A stretch of 64,000 bases of DNA from Acidobacteriota bacterium (GTDB taxonomy: Bacteria > Acidobacteriota > Vicinamibacteria > Marinacidobacterales > Marinacidobacteraceae). Shown one piece after another: positions 56,095 to 64,000 of the stretch. The stretch covers positions 23,921-87,920 of the forward strand of contig JAJEAO010000011.1 of assembly GCA_022822745.1 (NCBI GenBank), in the 5' to 3' direction. The stretch's first letter is position 1, and each line of letters starts with the position of its first letter. The translations under genes and the position numbers were made by a program. A model generated the notes under the pieces. That model was not told the origin of the DNA. It was given only the letters and a program-made list of their open reading frames with translations, and did not search any database.

Positions 56095-59000
56095 TCAGGC
56101 CCTCGCGCCGCGGCGGCGACTCGCCTGGAGCATCTCCGCCACGATGAGCACGGCGGGAATGAAGAACAGCAGCCCCAGTCCCGCGAACGCGAGACCCGCC
56201 GTCAGGCTGACGACCATCGGCACGGTGAACTGGACCGCCTCGCTCTTGTCGTAGAGGAGCGGCGCCAGCCCGATGATCGTCGTGGCGCTGGTGAGGACGA
56301 TCGGCCGCGCCCGATGCCGGGCCGCGGCGGAGATGGCGGCGACCGCGGGCAGATCCGGATTCCGACGCCGAAGCCGGTTGTAGTAGTCCAGCAGCAGCAG
56401 CGTGTCGTTCACGACGACCCCCGAGACCGCCACCAGGCCGAAGAAGGACACGTAGTTGAACTCGTAGCCGAGAGCAAGGTGTCCGAACACGGCGCCGACC
56501 GCCGCGAGTGGCATCCCGGCCAGCGCGAGCCATGGCTGGGCCAGATTCCGCATCTGGGACGCGAGCAGTCCGAAGACGAGCAGCATCGCGAGCGGGAAGG
56601 CCCAGGCCAGCGTGGCCGCGGTGCGGCCCGACTGCCGGGTGGGCCCGGCGGGTTCCACGACGAGGTCCGGGTACCGCTCGGACAGATCCGCGAGGACCTC
56701 CCGGTTGACGCGCCTTCGGACCCGGAGGCCGCTCTCGATCTCGGGGTCGTAGGTGGCGGTGATCGTGGCCGCCGGGTGCCCGTCGAGCCGCATCCGGACC
56801 GCCGGCCCCCGAGTTTCCGCGACCTGAGCCACGGTCGCCAGCGGGGCCTCGGCGCCGCCGCCCACGGCGATCCGCTCGTCCATCAGGTCCCGCACGCTGC
56901 GTCGGCGCTCCTCCGGGTAACGGACGACGACCCGGATCTCTTCGGGGCCCTGCTGGATGCGCTGGGCCTCGGCCCCGAGGAAGGCGTCCCGCAACTGGTC
57001 CGCGAGAGCCCGCGTGGTCAGGCCGGCCAGAAAGCCGGTCTCGCTGAGCTGGAAGTCGAGGCGACGGTGCCCCGGCGCCAGCGAATCCTCGATCTCCCGC
57101 ATCGCCTCGAGGCCGAGGAAGGAGGCCCGCAGATCCCGCACCGCCCGGTTCAGGGTCTCGGGATCCTGATGCGCGACGGTGTAGGACACGGCGGACGCGA
57201 ACAGCTCGGCGCTGGTCATGAAGTGGAGGCGCTCCGCGCCCGGAATCTCGCCGATTTCCGCCCTCCACTGCCGGAGGAAGTCCAGCTCGCCGACCGGCTG
57301 CGTCTCGGGATCGAAACGGACCGTCACCTGGGCGAGGTGGCTTCCGGCGGGAGGATCCTGGAGTCCGGCTCGGGCCCGACTGACTTCGTGCCCTCCGACC
57401 AGAACGGCGAGCGAGTCGAACTGACCGCCACCGACCGCCTCGTTCGCCGACTGCGCGGCGGCCTCGACCTGGCGCGCCGCCGCCAGGCTGGACGCGAACG
57501 GGCTTCCCACCGGCATCGTCACCTGGGCGACCAGCCGATCGGCGCCGAGCGTGGACGGGAACGGGTTGACCGGAACGGCGCCGGTCAGGATGAGCAGCAT
57601 CGCCAGGACGAGCGCGGCGGCGACGACGGCGATGACGCGGAACGGGGAGAGCACGGCCTGGCCGATGGCGCCCACGAGCCGACGCTGGACCAGATCGTCG
57701 AAGACGCGCCGGCCCGCCGCCTGGATGCGGGTCAGGGGGAACCGGCTCCAGGACCGGTCCCCCGCGAGGTGGCCGGGGAGGATGAAGAAGGCCTCGAGGA
57801 GCGAGAGCGCGAGGACGGCGACGACGACGATGGGCACGACCGCGAACATCTGCCCCAGAGCCCCTTCGAGCGGCAGCAGCGCGGCGAACGCCACCATCGT
57901 GGTCAGTCCGCCCACGAGCACCGGCCCCCCGACGGCCCGGACGCCGGCGATGGAGGCGGCTGCGCCCCGGTACCCCTGCTCCCGGTGCTTGGCGATGCTC
58001 TCGCCGACGACGATGGCGTCGTCCACGACGATGCCGGTGACGAGGAAGAACGCGAACAGCGTGATCGCGTTGATCGTGAGCCCGAAGGCGTCGAAGAGGA
58101 CGAACGCCCCGAGGAAGGAGACCGGGATCCCGGCCGCGACCCACAGGGACAGACGCAGATCGAAGATCAGCAGCAGGCTGATGAACACCAGGATGACGCC
58201 CATGAGGGCGTTTCGGGTCACGCGGGAAATCCGGTACCCGATGAGTCGGGTCTCGTCGTCCCACAGCTCGATGTTCGCGCCGTGGGTCGGGACATAGCCG
58301 TCGAGGGCGCCCTTGGCCGCCTCGGCCACCTCCTGCGGCGGCTGCCCCGCCGCGGCGTAGAGGCGGACGAACACGGCGGAGCTTCCGTCCACTTCGCTGA
58401 GGAGCGCCTCCTCCTCGAAGCCGTCCCGGAGCGTCGCGACATCCCGCAGGCGGACCAGCGAGCCGTCCGGCCGGGAGAGGACGACCACATCCCCGAACTC
58501 CCGGGCGGTGGTTCGCTTCGCCAGCGTGCTGAGCACGACCTTGCCGGCCTCGGTCCTCAGTTCGCCGCTCGTCCGGTTCAGCGAGGACTGCCGGATCCGG
58601 CGCGCCACCGCGCCGATCGTGAGGTCGTAGCGCCGAAGGGCCTCCTCACTCAGTTCGATCTGGATCTCCCGGGACCGGGCCGCGTCGAGCGAGACGAAGG
58701 ACACCGACGGGAGCGCGAGCAGGTCGGCCCGGAGCCTCTCGGCGCTCCTGCGCAGCCCGTCCTCGTCCAGAACGTCCGAAGTCACGACCAGGCTCAGGAC
58801 CTGGCGGATCACTTCGGTCCGGACGATCTCCGGCTTGTCCGCCCGGAACGGGGGGAAGTTCTCGATGCGCTCCACGGCGGTGCGGGCGGCGTTCAGCACA
58901 TCCACGCCGTCGGCGAACGGCTTCAGCTCCAGCGTGACCCGTCCCAGCCCCTCCCGAGCCATCGAGACGACGCGCTCCACGCCCACGATGCCGGAGACGC

Positions 59001-59256
59001 TCTCCTCGATCCGGGAGGTGACGTCCTCCTCGATCTCTTCCGGCGTCGCCCCCCGGAAGGGCACGGTGACCGTGATCGTGCGCGGGTCGTATTCGGGCAG
59101 TCGTTCGACCGTGAGCCGGGCGGCGGCAAAGACCCCGCCGACCAGCAGGACCAGCATCAGCAGGTTCGCGGCGACATGGTTCCCGGCGAACCACGCGATC
59201 GGCCCGCGAGCGGACTCCGGAGTCTTGGCGCGGTCGGCCGGGTTCGGCTCTGTCAT
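56095..59256 (-). CDS. RND-family efflux transporter, AcrB-like
   Basis: MLVLLVGGVFAAARLTVERLPEYDPRTITVTVPFRGATPEEIEEDVTSRIEESVSGIVGVERVVS...GIVVDDAIVVGESI. Confidence 0.95.
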   Translation of the reverse strand: MTEPNPADRAKTPESARGPIAWFAGNHVAANLLMLVLLVGGVFAAARLTVERLPEYDPRTITVTVPFRGATPEEIEEDVTSRIEESVSGIVGVERVVSMAREGLGRVTLELKPFADGVDVLNAARTAVERIENFPPFRADKPEIVRTEVIRQVLSLVVTSDVLDEDGLRRSAERLRADLLALPSVSFVSLDAARSREIQIELSEEALRRYDLTIGAVARRIRQSSLNRTSGELRTEAGKVVLSTLAKRTTAREFGDVVVLSRPDGSLVRLRDVATLRDGFEEEALLSEVDGSSAVFVRLYAAAGQPPQEVAEAAKGALDGYVPTHGANIELWDDETRLIGYRISRVTRNALMGVILVFISLLLIFDLRLSLWVAAGIPVSFLGAFVLFDAFGLTINAITLFAFFLVTGIVVDDAIVVGESIAKHREQGYRGAAASIAGVRAVGGPVLVGGLTTMVAFAALLPLEGALGQMFAVVPIVVVAVLALSLLEAFFILPGHLAGDRSWSRFPLTRIQAAGRRVFDDLVQRRLVGAIGQAVLSPFRVIAVVAAALVLAMLLILTGAVPVNPFPSTLGADRLVAQVTMPVGSPFASSLAAARQVEAAAQSANEAVGGGQFDSLAVLVGGHEVSRARAGLQDPPAGSHLAQVTVRFDPETQPVGELDFLRQWRAEIGEIPGAERLHFMTSAELFASAVSYTVAHQDPETLNRAVRDLRASFLGLEAMREIEDSLAPGHRRLDFQLSETGFLAGLTTRALADQLRDAFLGAEAQRIQQGPEEIRVVVRYPEERRRSVRDLMDERIAVGGGAEAPLATVAQVAETRGPAVRMRLDGHPAATITATYDPEIESGLRVRRRVNREVLADLSERYPDLVVEPAGPTRQSGRTAATLAWAFPLAMLLVFGLLASQMRNLAQPWLALAGMPLAAVGAVFGHLALGYEFNYVSFFGLVAVSGVVVNDTLLLLDYYNRLRRRNPDLPAVAAISAAARHRARPIVLTSATTIIGLAPLLYDKSEAVQFTVPMVVSLTAGLAFAGLGLLFFIPAVLIVAEMLQASRRRGARA

Positions 59257-59275
59257 CGGTCGGCGCTCGGGCGCG

Positions 59276-60424
59276 TCATTCCACGACGCGGACCGGCAGG
59301 CCGGGGCGGGCCCCCGCCACCGGGCCCACGACCACGCCTTCGCCCGGGTCGAACGACTCCACCAGCCACCCGGCCGCGACCCGGCCCAGGCTCACCGGCG
59401 AGACGGACCGGAGCGCTCCGCCGTCCACGATCCAGACCCCGCCGCCCGGCTGCTCGGCCCGTTCGGGCAGGACGAAGACGTCCTGGACCTCGGGGCCCTC
59501 GAGCCGGACGATCGTGAACGTGCCGGGTCGGGGGAGACGGCTCGCGGACAGGTTCGCGGGAAACGAGAGGAACAGCGTGACCAGGCGACTCTCCCGGTCC
59601 ACGACGGCGGAGACCCGCTCGACGGTCGCGGTGAAGGCGCGTCCGCCAGCGACGACGCTCGCCCGGCGTCCCGTGACCGGCTCGAGGGCGAGCGCCTCTT
59701 CCTGGGAGACCTGCGCCTCGATCTGGACACCCCCGTTCCGGTACACCAGCCCGAGCGGCGTGTCGCGGGCCACGACCTGGCCGACCGAGATCCGGGCGTT
59801 CGCCACCCGGCCATCGAAGGGAACCGAAATCGAGGTTCGGGACAACTGGAGCTCGGCCTGGGCGAGCCGCTGGCGAGCCGCATCGGCGCACGCTTCCTCT
59901 TCGGCGATCCGGGCGACCCGGGTGATGGCCGGCGGTGGCTCCTGTCCCGGGTGCTTCTCCCGGAACTCGGCGATCTTCGCTTCCGCCTTGTGCTGCTGGC
60001 GCAGGACGCGCGCTTCGGCCGCCCGCACTTCCGCCTGGATCCGCTCCACGCGGTTTTCGTACTCCTCCGGATCGATCCGGACCAGCGTCTCTCCCGCCGA
60101 GAACGAGCCTCCATTGCGGAACGCGGGCGCGATCTCGATGACCTCCCCGGGAAGCTGACTGAAGAGCCTCACGCCGTCGAGCACCGTGACTGCGCCCGTG
60201 GTCCTCACCTCGTGAGCGGCCGCCGAGGCCTCCGGCCGGATCACCGTCACCGCCGGCGCCTCCGGCGCCGCCAGATCGATCGCGTCGAGGGCGATCTGGC
60301 TTCGAGGGGCGCGCGCGAACCACAGGGCCACCAGCGCGGCGACCGCGATCCCGACGATCTGAGCGATGCCGCGCCAGCCGGAGCGGCCTCCCCGCGCAGC
60401 GTCCGTTTCCTTCGACATCGACAT
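59276..60424 (-). CDS. RND efflux periplasmic adaptor subunit
   Basis: ITVIRPEASAAAHEVRTTGAVTVLDGVRLFSQLPGEVIEIAPAFRNGGSFSAGETLVRIDPEEYENRVERIQAEV...LSRTSISVPFDGRVANARISVGQVV. Confidence 0.94.
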   Translation of the reverse strand: MSMSKETDAARGGRSGWRGIAQIVGIAVAALVALWFARAPRSQIALDAIDLAAPEAPAVTVIRPEASAAAHEVRTTGAVTVLDGVRLFSQLPGEVIEIAPAFRNGGSFSAGETLVRIDPEEYENRVERIQAEVRAAEARVLRQQHKAEAKIAEFREKHPGQEPPPAITRVARIAEEEACADAARQRLAQAELQLSRTSISVPFDGRVANARISVGQVVARDTPLGLVYRNGGVQIEAQVSQEEALALEPVTGRRASVVAGGRAFTATVERVSAVVDRESRLVTLFLSFPANLSASRLPRPGTFTIVRLEGPEVQDVFVLPERAEQPGGGVWIVDGGALRSVSPVSLGRVAAGWLVESFDPGEGVVVGPVAGARPGLPVRVVE

Positions 60425-60591
60425 GTCCCTCTGCGCCTCCAACGGTACCCCACTCGACGGCTCATGCGAACCGCTGTCCAGCCGCGTCGGCTGCGCGGCC
60501 GGATGGTCCGGTGGATCGGCGCTGACTCGGCTCGCCGCTTCTGCTTTTGGATGGGCGACTGCCTGTGGCTGCTACACTGGTCGGTTCCCCT

Positions 60592-60876
60592 GTGACGAGA
60601 GTGAATCTCGCGGGCTGGCCCCGCTTCGCTGCCGCCGCGCTCGGCGTGGCGTTGCTCCTGTCGGCGCCGCTTGTCGAGTTCACGCACGACCATCCGGAAG
60701 AGACGGAGCCGTGCCCCGTCTGCGACATCGTTCCAGGCGGGGCCGTCCTCGGTCCCGCCGGGCCGATGCTGTCGGTTTCGGTGTGCGAGACCTGGATCCG
60801 CCCCGAGGCGGGTCATCGGGTTCCGGCGGTGGCGCCGGCGGCAGATCCCGGCGCGCCCCGGGCGCCTCCCGCCTGA
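60592..60876 (+). CDS. Small exported His/Cys-containing protein upstream of a ZnuD-like receptor
   Basis: GTG start; hydrophobic N-terminus AAAALGVALLLSAPLVEFTHDHPEETEPCPVCDIVPGG. Confidence 0.6.
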   Translation: MTRVNLAGWPRFAAAALGVALLLSAPLVEFTHDHPEETEPCPVCDIVPGGAVLGPAGPMLSVSVCETWIRPEAGHRVPAVAPAADPGAPRAPPA

Positions 60877-60972
60877 TCGGCTGGCGCATTCTCGAACAGG
60901 ACCCGGTCGGCCCCGCCTGCGGCCTCTGGAAGCCGGTTCCTCCTGTAGCCAGAGCCTTACCGGAGGTCTGCC

Positions 60973-63492
60973 GTGTCGCAATCCTTGCCGCAGCGATTCC
61001 GCTTTTCCCTTTCCCTTCTTTCCGCTTTCGCGCGACGCCCGGGTGTGCGTCGCTCCCTTCTGACCACAGCGAGCGTTCTGCTGCTCGGTGCGAGCGCCGG
61101 CGCTCAAGCGCGACTCTCCGGAACGGTCCTCATCGCCGAGTCCGGAGAGCCGGCGGCCGACGCAGAAGTCCTGCTCCTCGAGACCGACCAGGTCGTCCAC
61201 ACCGATGAGGACGGACGCTTTTCCTTCGATGTCGTGGAGCACAGGCAGACCTGGACCGTCCACGTGGATCTCGGTTTCCTCAGCGCGGTCCGGACGATCG
61301 CCCCGGACTCGGCGGCGGAGGAAGCCGTCGAGATCAGCGAACCCATCCTTCTCGGACCTCGGCACCGGATGCACGAGCGGGTCACCGTCACCGCCTCGGC
61401 GAGCGATTCCTCGCCGCTCGAGACCTTTGGCTCGGTCCACTCCATGGAGGGACTCGACCTCCAGAACGAATCGGCGCGCACCCTGGCCGAGCTGCTCGAC
61501 GGTTCCACCGGCGTCGCGATGCGCAGTTTCGGGCCCGGGGCTGCCCGGCCGATCGTGCGAGGCTTCGACGGCGACCGGGTCCTCATCATGGAGGACAGCG
61601 TTCGCACCGGCGATCTGGCCAGCAACTCGGCGGACCACGGGGTGCCGGTGGATCCCCTTCAGGCGGAGCGCGTTGAAGTGGTGCGCGGTCCCATGACCCT
61701 GCTCTACGGCTCCAGCGCGATCGGCGGGACGGTGAACGTGATCTCCATGGCCTCCCACCTCGCCCACTCACCTCCCCCGGGCTTCCGTGGCCAGGCGCTC
61801 GGCGACTACTCGACGGCGGATGAAGGCCGCCGCGGCGGCGTCCGGTTCCAGGCCGCGGGGAACGGCTGGTTCGCGTGGGGCGGCGGCAATTCGAATCGCA
61901 CCAGCGACTACGAGTCCCCCGTCGGCGTCGTGGAGAACACGCACACCGCCATGGATCAGGGCGAGGCCGGTTTCGGGCTGTTCGGCGACCGTTTCTGGTT
62001 TTCCGGGAGCGGCCGGATGGACGATTCCCGTTACGGCGTTCCCTTCGCCGGGGAGTTCCACGGGGCCCACGACCACGGCGCCCACGAGGAGGATGACCAC
62101 GGCCACCACGATCACGGCCACGATGAGCTGGAAATGGCGGAAGACGACCACGCGGAGGAGGAACTCCTCGTGGACATCGATATGTATCGGCGGCAGTTCC
62201 GGACCGATTTCGGAGTGCGCGACCTGGGCATGGTCTTCGAGGAGGCGCAGTTCACGATTCGCTACAGCGACTACGACCAGGACGAATTCGAGACCTTCGT
62301 GAATACCGGCGCCGAGTTCGTCGCGACGCACTACGACAACCGATCCCTCGTGCTCCGGGGGGAGCTGAAGAAGCCGGCCGGGCGGGTGACCAGTCGGCTG
62401 GGGGTGTGGGGTCATCTCCGCGAGTTCGAGGCGTCGGGGGAAGAAGCTCTCGCTCCCCGGACCGAGCAGAACGCGTTCGCGGTGTTCACCTACAACGAGA
62501 TCGAGGCCGGCGATCGGCTCGCCCTGCTGTTCGGGGCGCGGATGGAACGCAACGACTACGAAGTCGGAGAACGTCTCGAACCCGAGGGGCACGATCACGG
62601 ACATGGGGAAGAAGCCCACGAAGAGGCAGAAGAGGAAGGACACGAAGGTCACGACCACGGCCATGACCACGGTCACGAGGAGGAGGAAGGCGAGCACCAC
62701 GAGGAAGAGTTCGTCGCGCCCGCCGTCATGGATCGGGACTTCGTCGGCGCCTCGGCGAGCGCGGGAGCGCGCTACACGCTGAGCGATTCCCTGGCTCTGG
62801 TTGGCGCCGCGAGTCTTTCCACCCGCGTTCCGGCCGTGGAGGAGCTCTACAACTTCGGCCGACACATCGGGACGCTCGCATTCGAGATCGGCAACCCCAA
62901 CCTCGATCCGGAGCGGTCCCTCGGACTCGAACTCAGCCTGCGCCACAGCTCGGAGCTTCTGGCCGGCAGCGTGAGCGCCTTCCGCTACGACGTCAACGAC
63001 TTCATCTTCGCCGCCGCCCGCCCCGGCGTGGAGTCCGGCGGCCTCCCGGTCCACGACTTCCTCCAGTCGGATGCCATCTACCAGGGCTTCGAAGCGGAAG
63101 GGCATCTGGATATCGGGCCCGCGGAACTGGTGGCGAACGCCTCCTACGTAGATGCGCAGCTCGGGAACGGGCAGTACGCGCCCCGGATTCCGCCGCTCGG
63201 TGGGCTGGTGCGTCTCGATGTCCCGGTCGGCCGCTTCCGGCTGACGCCGCGGCTCCGCTGGGCGGCCCCGATGAACCGGGTGTACTTCGACGAGACGACC
63301 ACGGATGGCTATGGCGTGCTCGACTTCACCGCTTCCTATGCTTTCGTCGGCCGGAGCACGACCTCGAACATCTCGCTTCGGGCCTACAACATCACGGATG
63401 CGGAGTACCGCCTCCACACCTCGCTGATCAAGGATCTCGCCGCCCAGATGGGCCGGGGATTCCGGATCAGCTACTCCATCCGCTTCTTCTAG
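60973..63492 (+). CDS. TonB-dependent receptor with His/acid-rich loops (ZnuD-like, probable metal uptake)
   Basis: Plug MEGLDLQNESARTLAELLDGSTGVAMRSFGPGAARPIVRGFDGDRVLIMEDSVRTGDLASNSADHGVPVDP; loops HDHGAHEEDDHGHHDHGHDELEMAEDDHAEEE and HDHGHGEEAHEEAEEEGHEGHDHGHDHGHEEEEGEHHEEE. Confidence 0.92.
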   Translation: MSQSLPQRFRFSLSLLSAFARRPGVRRSLLTTASVLLLGASAGAQARLSGTVLIAESGEPAADAEVLLLETDQVVHTDEDGRFSFDVVEHRQTWTVHVDLGFLSAVRTIAPDSAAEEAVEISEPILLGPRHRMHERVTVTASASDSSPLETFGSVHSMEGLDLQNESARTLAELLDGSTGVAMRSFGPGAARPIVRGFDGDRVLIMEDSVRTGDLASNSADHGVPVDPLQAERVEVVRGPMTLLYGSSAIGGTVNVISMASHLAHSPPPGFRGQALGDYSTADEGRRGGVRFQAAGNGWFAWGGGNSNRTSDYESPVGVVENTHTAMDQGEAGFGLFGDRFWFSGSGRMDDSRYGVPFAGEFHGAHDHGAHEEDDHGHHDHGHDELEMAEDDHAEEELLVDIDMYRRQFRTDFGVRDLGMVFEEAQFTIRYSDYDQDEFETFVNTGAEFVATHYDNRSLVLRGELKKPAGRVTSRLGVWGHLREFEASGEEALAPRTEQNAFAVFTYNEIEAGDRLALLFGARMERNDYEVGERLEPEGHDHGHGEEAHEEAEEEGHEGHDHGHDHGHEEEEGEHHEEEFVAPAVMDRDFVGASASAGARYTLSDSLALVGAASLSTRVPAVEELYNFGRHIGTLAFEIGNPNLDPERSLGLELSLRHSSELLAGSVSAFRYDVNDFIFAAARPGVESGGLPVHDFLQSDAIYQGFEAEGHLDIGPAELVANASYVDAQLGNGQYAPRIPPLGGLVRLDVPVGRFRLTPRLRWAAPMNRVYFDETTTDGYGVLDFTASYAFVGRSTTSNISLRAYNITDAEYRLHTSLIKDLAAQMGRGFRISYSIRFF

Positions 63493-63509
63493 CTCATCCG
63501 GCGGAACGG

Positions 63510-63893
63510 CGCGCCGGCGAAGAGCCGGCGCGCCACTTGCCGGCGCGCCGGGCTCCTGCCCGGCACGCGTACGCGGGCGCCACCCGCCATCGCACTGCTT
63601 GCCGGCGCGCCACTCACCGGCTCGTCACCTGCCGGCGCGCCGGGCCGGTTCTCGCGGTAGCGGCCCTGCCCGGCACGCGTACGCGGGCGCCACCCGCCAT
63701 CGCACCGATTGCGGGCGCGCCACTCACCGGCTCGTCGCTTGCCGGCGCGCCGGGCCGGTTCTCGCGGTAGCGGCCCTGCCCGGCACGCGTACGCGGGCGC
63801 CACCCGCCATCGCACCGCTTGCGGGCCCGCCACTCACTGGCTCGTCACTTGCCGGCGCGCCGGACCGGTTCTCGCGGTAGCGGCCCCGCCCTC
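63510..63893 (+). repeat. Dispersed intergenic repeat site C, tandem array with 110-bp period
   Basis: GGTTCTCGCGGTAGCGGCC starts at 63647, 63757 and 63867; each unit carries CACGCGTACGCGGGCGCCACCCGCCATCGCA. Confidence 0.9.
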
Positions 63894-63925
63894 CCGCTCG
63901 AGGCTGTCATAATCGTCGGTTCGCT

Positions 63926-64000
63926 GTGAAAAGAGTGAAACGCGGGGGTTCGCCCCGCTCCGTCGGAGCCGTTCTGGCGGCGGCGCTGATCCTGACGTTG
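63926..64000 (+). CDS. Partial N-terminus, possible paralogue of the 60592-60876 small exported protein
   Basis: MKRVKRGGSPRSVGAVLAAALILTL; upstream GTCGGTTCGCTGTGAAAAGAGTGAA resembles GTCGGTTCCCCTGTGACGAGAGTGAA at 60580-60605. Confidence 0.5.
   Translation, partial: MKRVKRGGSPRSVGAVLAAALILTL

Noticed and set aside
56035-59517. 1160-aa plus-strand ORF antisense to the RND transporter, and the 724-aa alternate minus frame
   Set aside because: Low-complexity Arg/Gly/Glu/Asp composition typical of shadow frames; the AcrB-like gene accounts for the sequence.
63510-63893. CRISPR array or coding tandem-repeat protein
   Set aside because: 110-bp units are nearly identical throughout, 110 is not a multiple of 3 so frames shift between units, and there are no cas genes.
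1-64000. tRNA or rRNA genes
   Set aside because: No cloverleaf or GGTTCGAATCC-type T-arm context, and no rRNA-conserved stretches, recognised by eye; a tRNAscan/Infernal run would be needed to exclude them.

Overview
This is a GC-rich bacterial chromosome segment. By gene content it may be Acidobacteriota-like, but that taxonomy is a guess. Core blocks: a dcw cell-wall cluster on the minus strand (murD partial, mraY, murF, murE, ftsI, ftsL, rsmH, mraZ) with three 10-bp-phased MraZ-type boxes upstream; topoisomerase IV-type parE/parC; a sigma factor/STAS cluster; rplU-rpmA-obgE-nadD-rsfS followed by a LapA-LapB-like fusion and comF; rho; hisS/trmJ; a multicopper oxidase; three TonB-dependent receptors; and an RND pump. 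Accessory segments: a two-gene DNA methyltransferase + putative PD-(D/E)XK endonuclease module (8.9-10.9 kb); an internally deleted HipBA remnant (11.8-12.4 kb); an HNH endonuclease; helicase and AAA remnants; an AAA-ATPase/PD-(D/E)XK protein; and an island at 33.8-43.8 kb. That island starts with a protein carrying three tandem AAA+ domains, followed by a small membrane protein and several uncharacterised genes in visibly AT-richer DNA. Part of the island lies between two near-identical 167-bp structured direct repeats. A family of GC-rich intergenic repeats sharing the core CGCCGGGCCGGTTCTCGCGGTAGCGGCCCCGCCCGG occurs at three or four places. The best candidates for something undescribed are the triple-AAA+/membrane-protein module, the repeat-flanked cargo, the dispersed repeat family, and the pair of TonB receptors whose equivalent loops are His-rich in one and Asp/Glu-rich in the other. 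No tRNA, rRNA or CRISPR array was recognised. All family assignments come from reading the translations; no searches were run.
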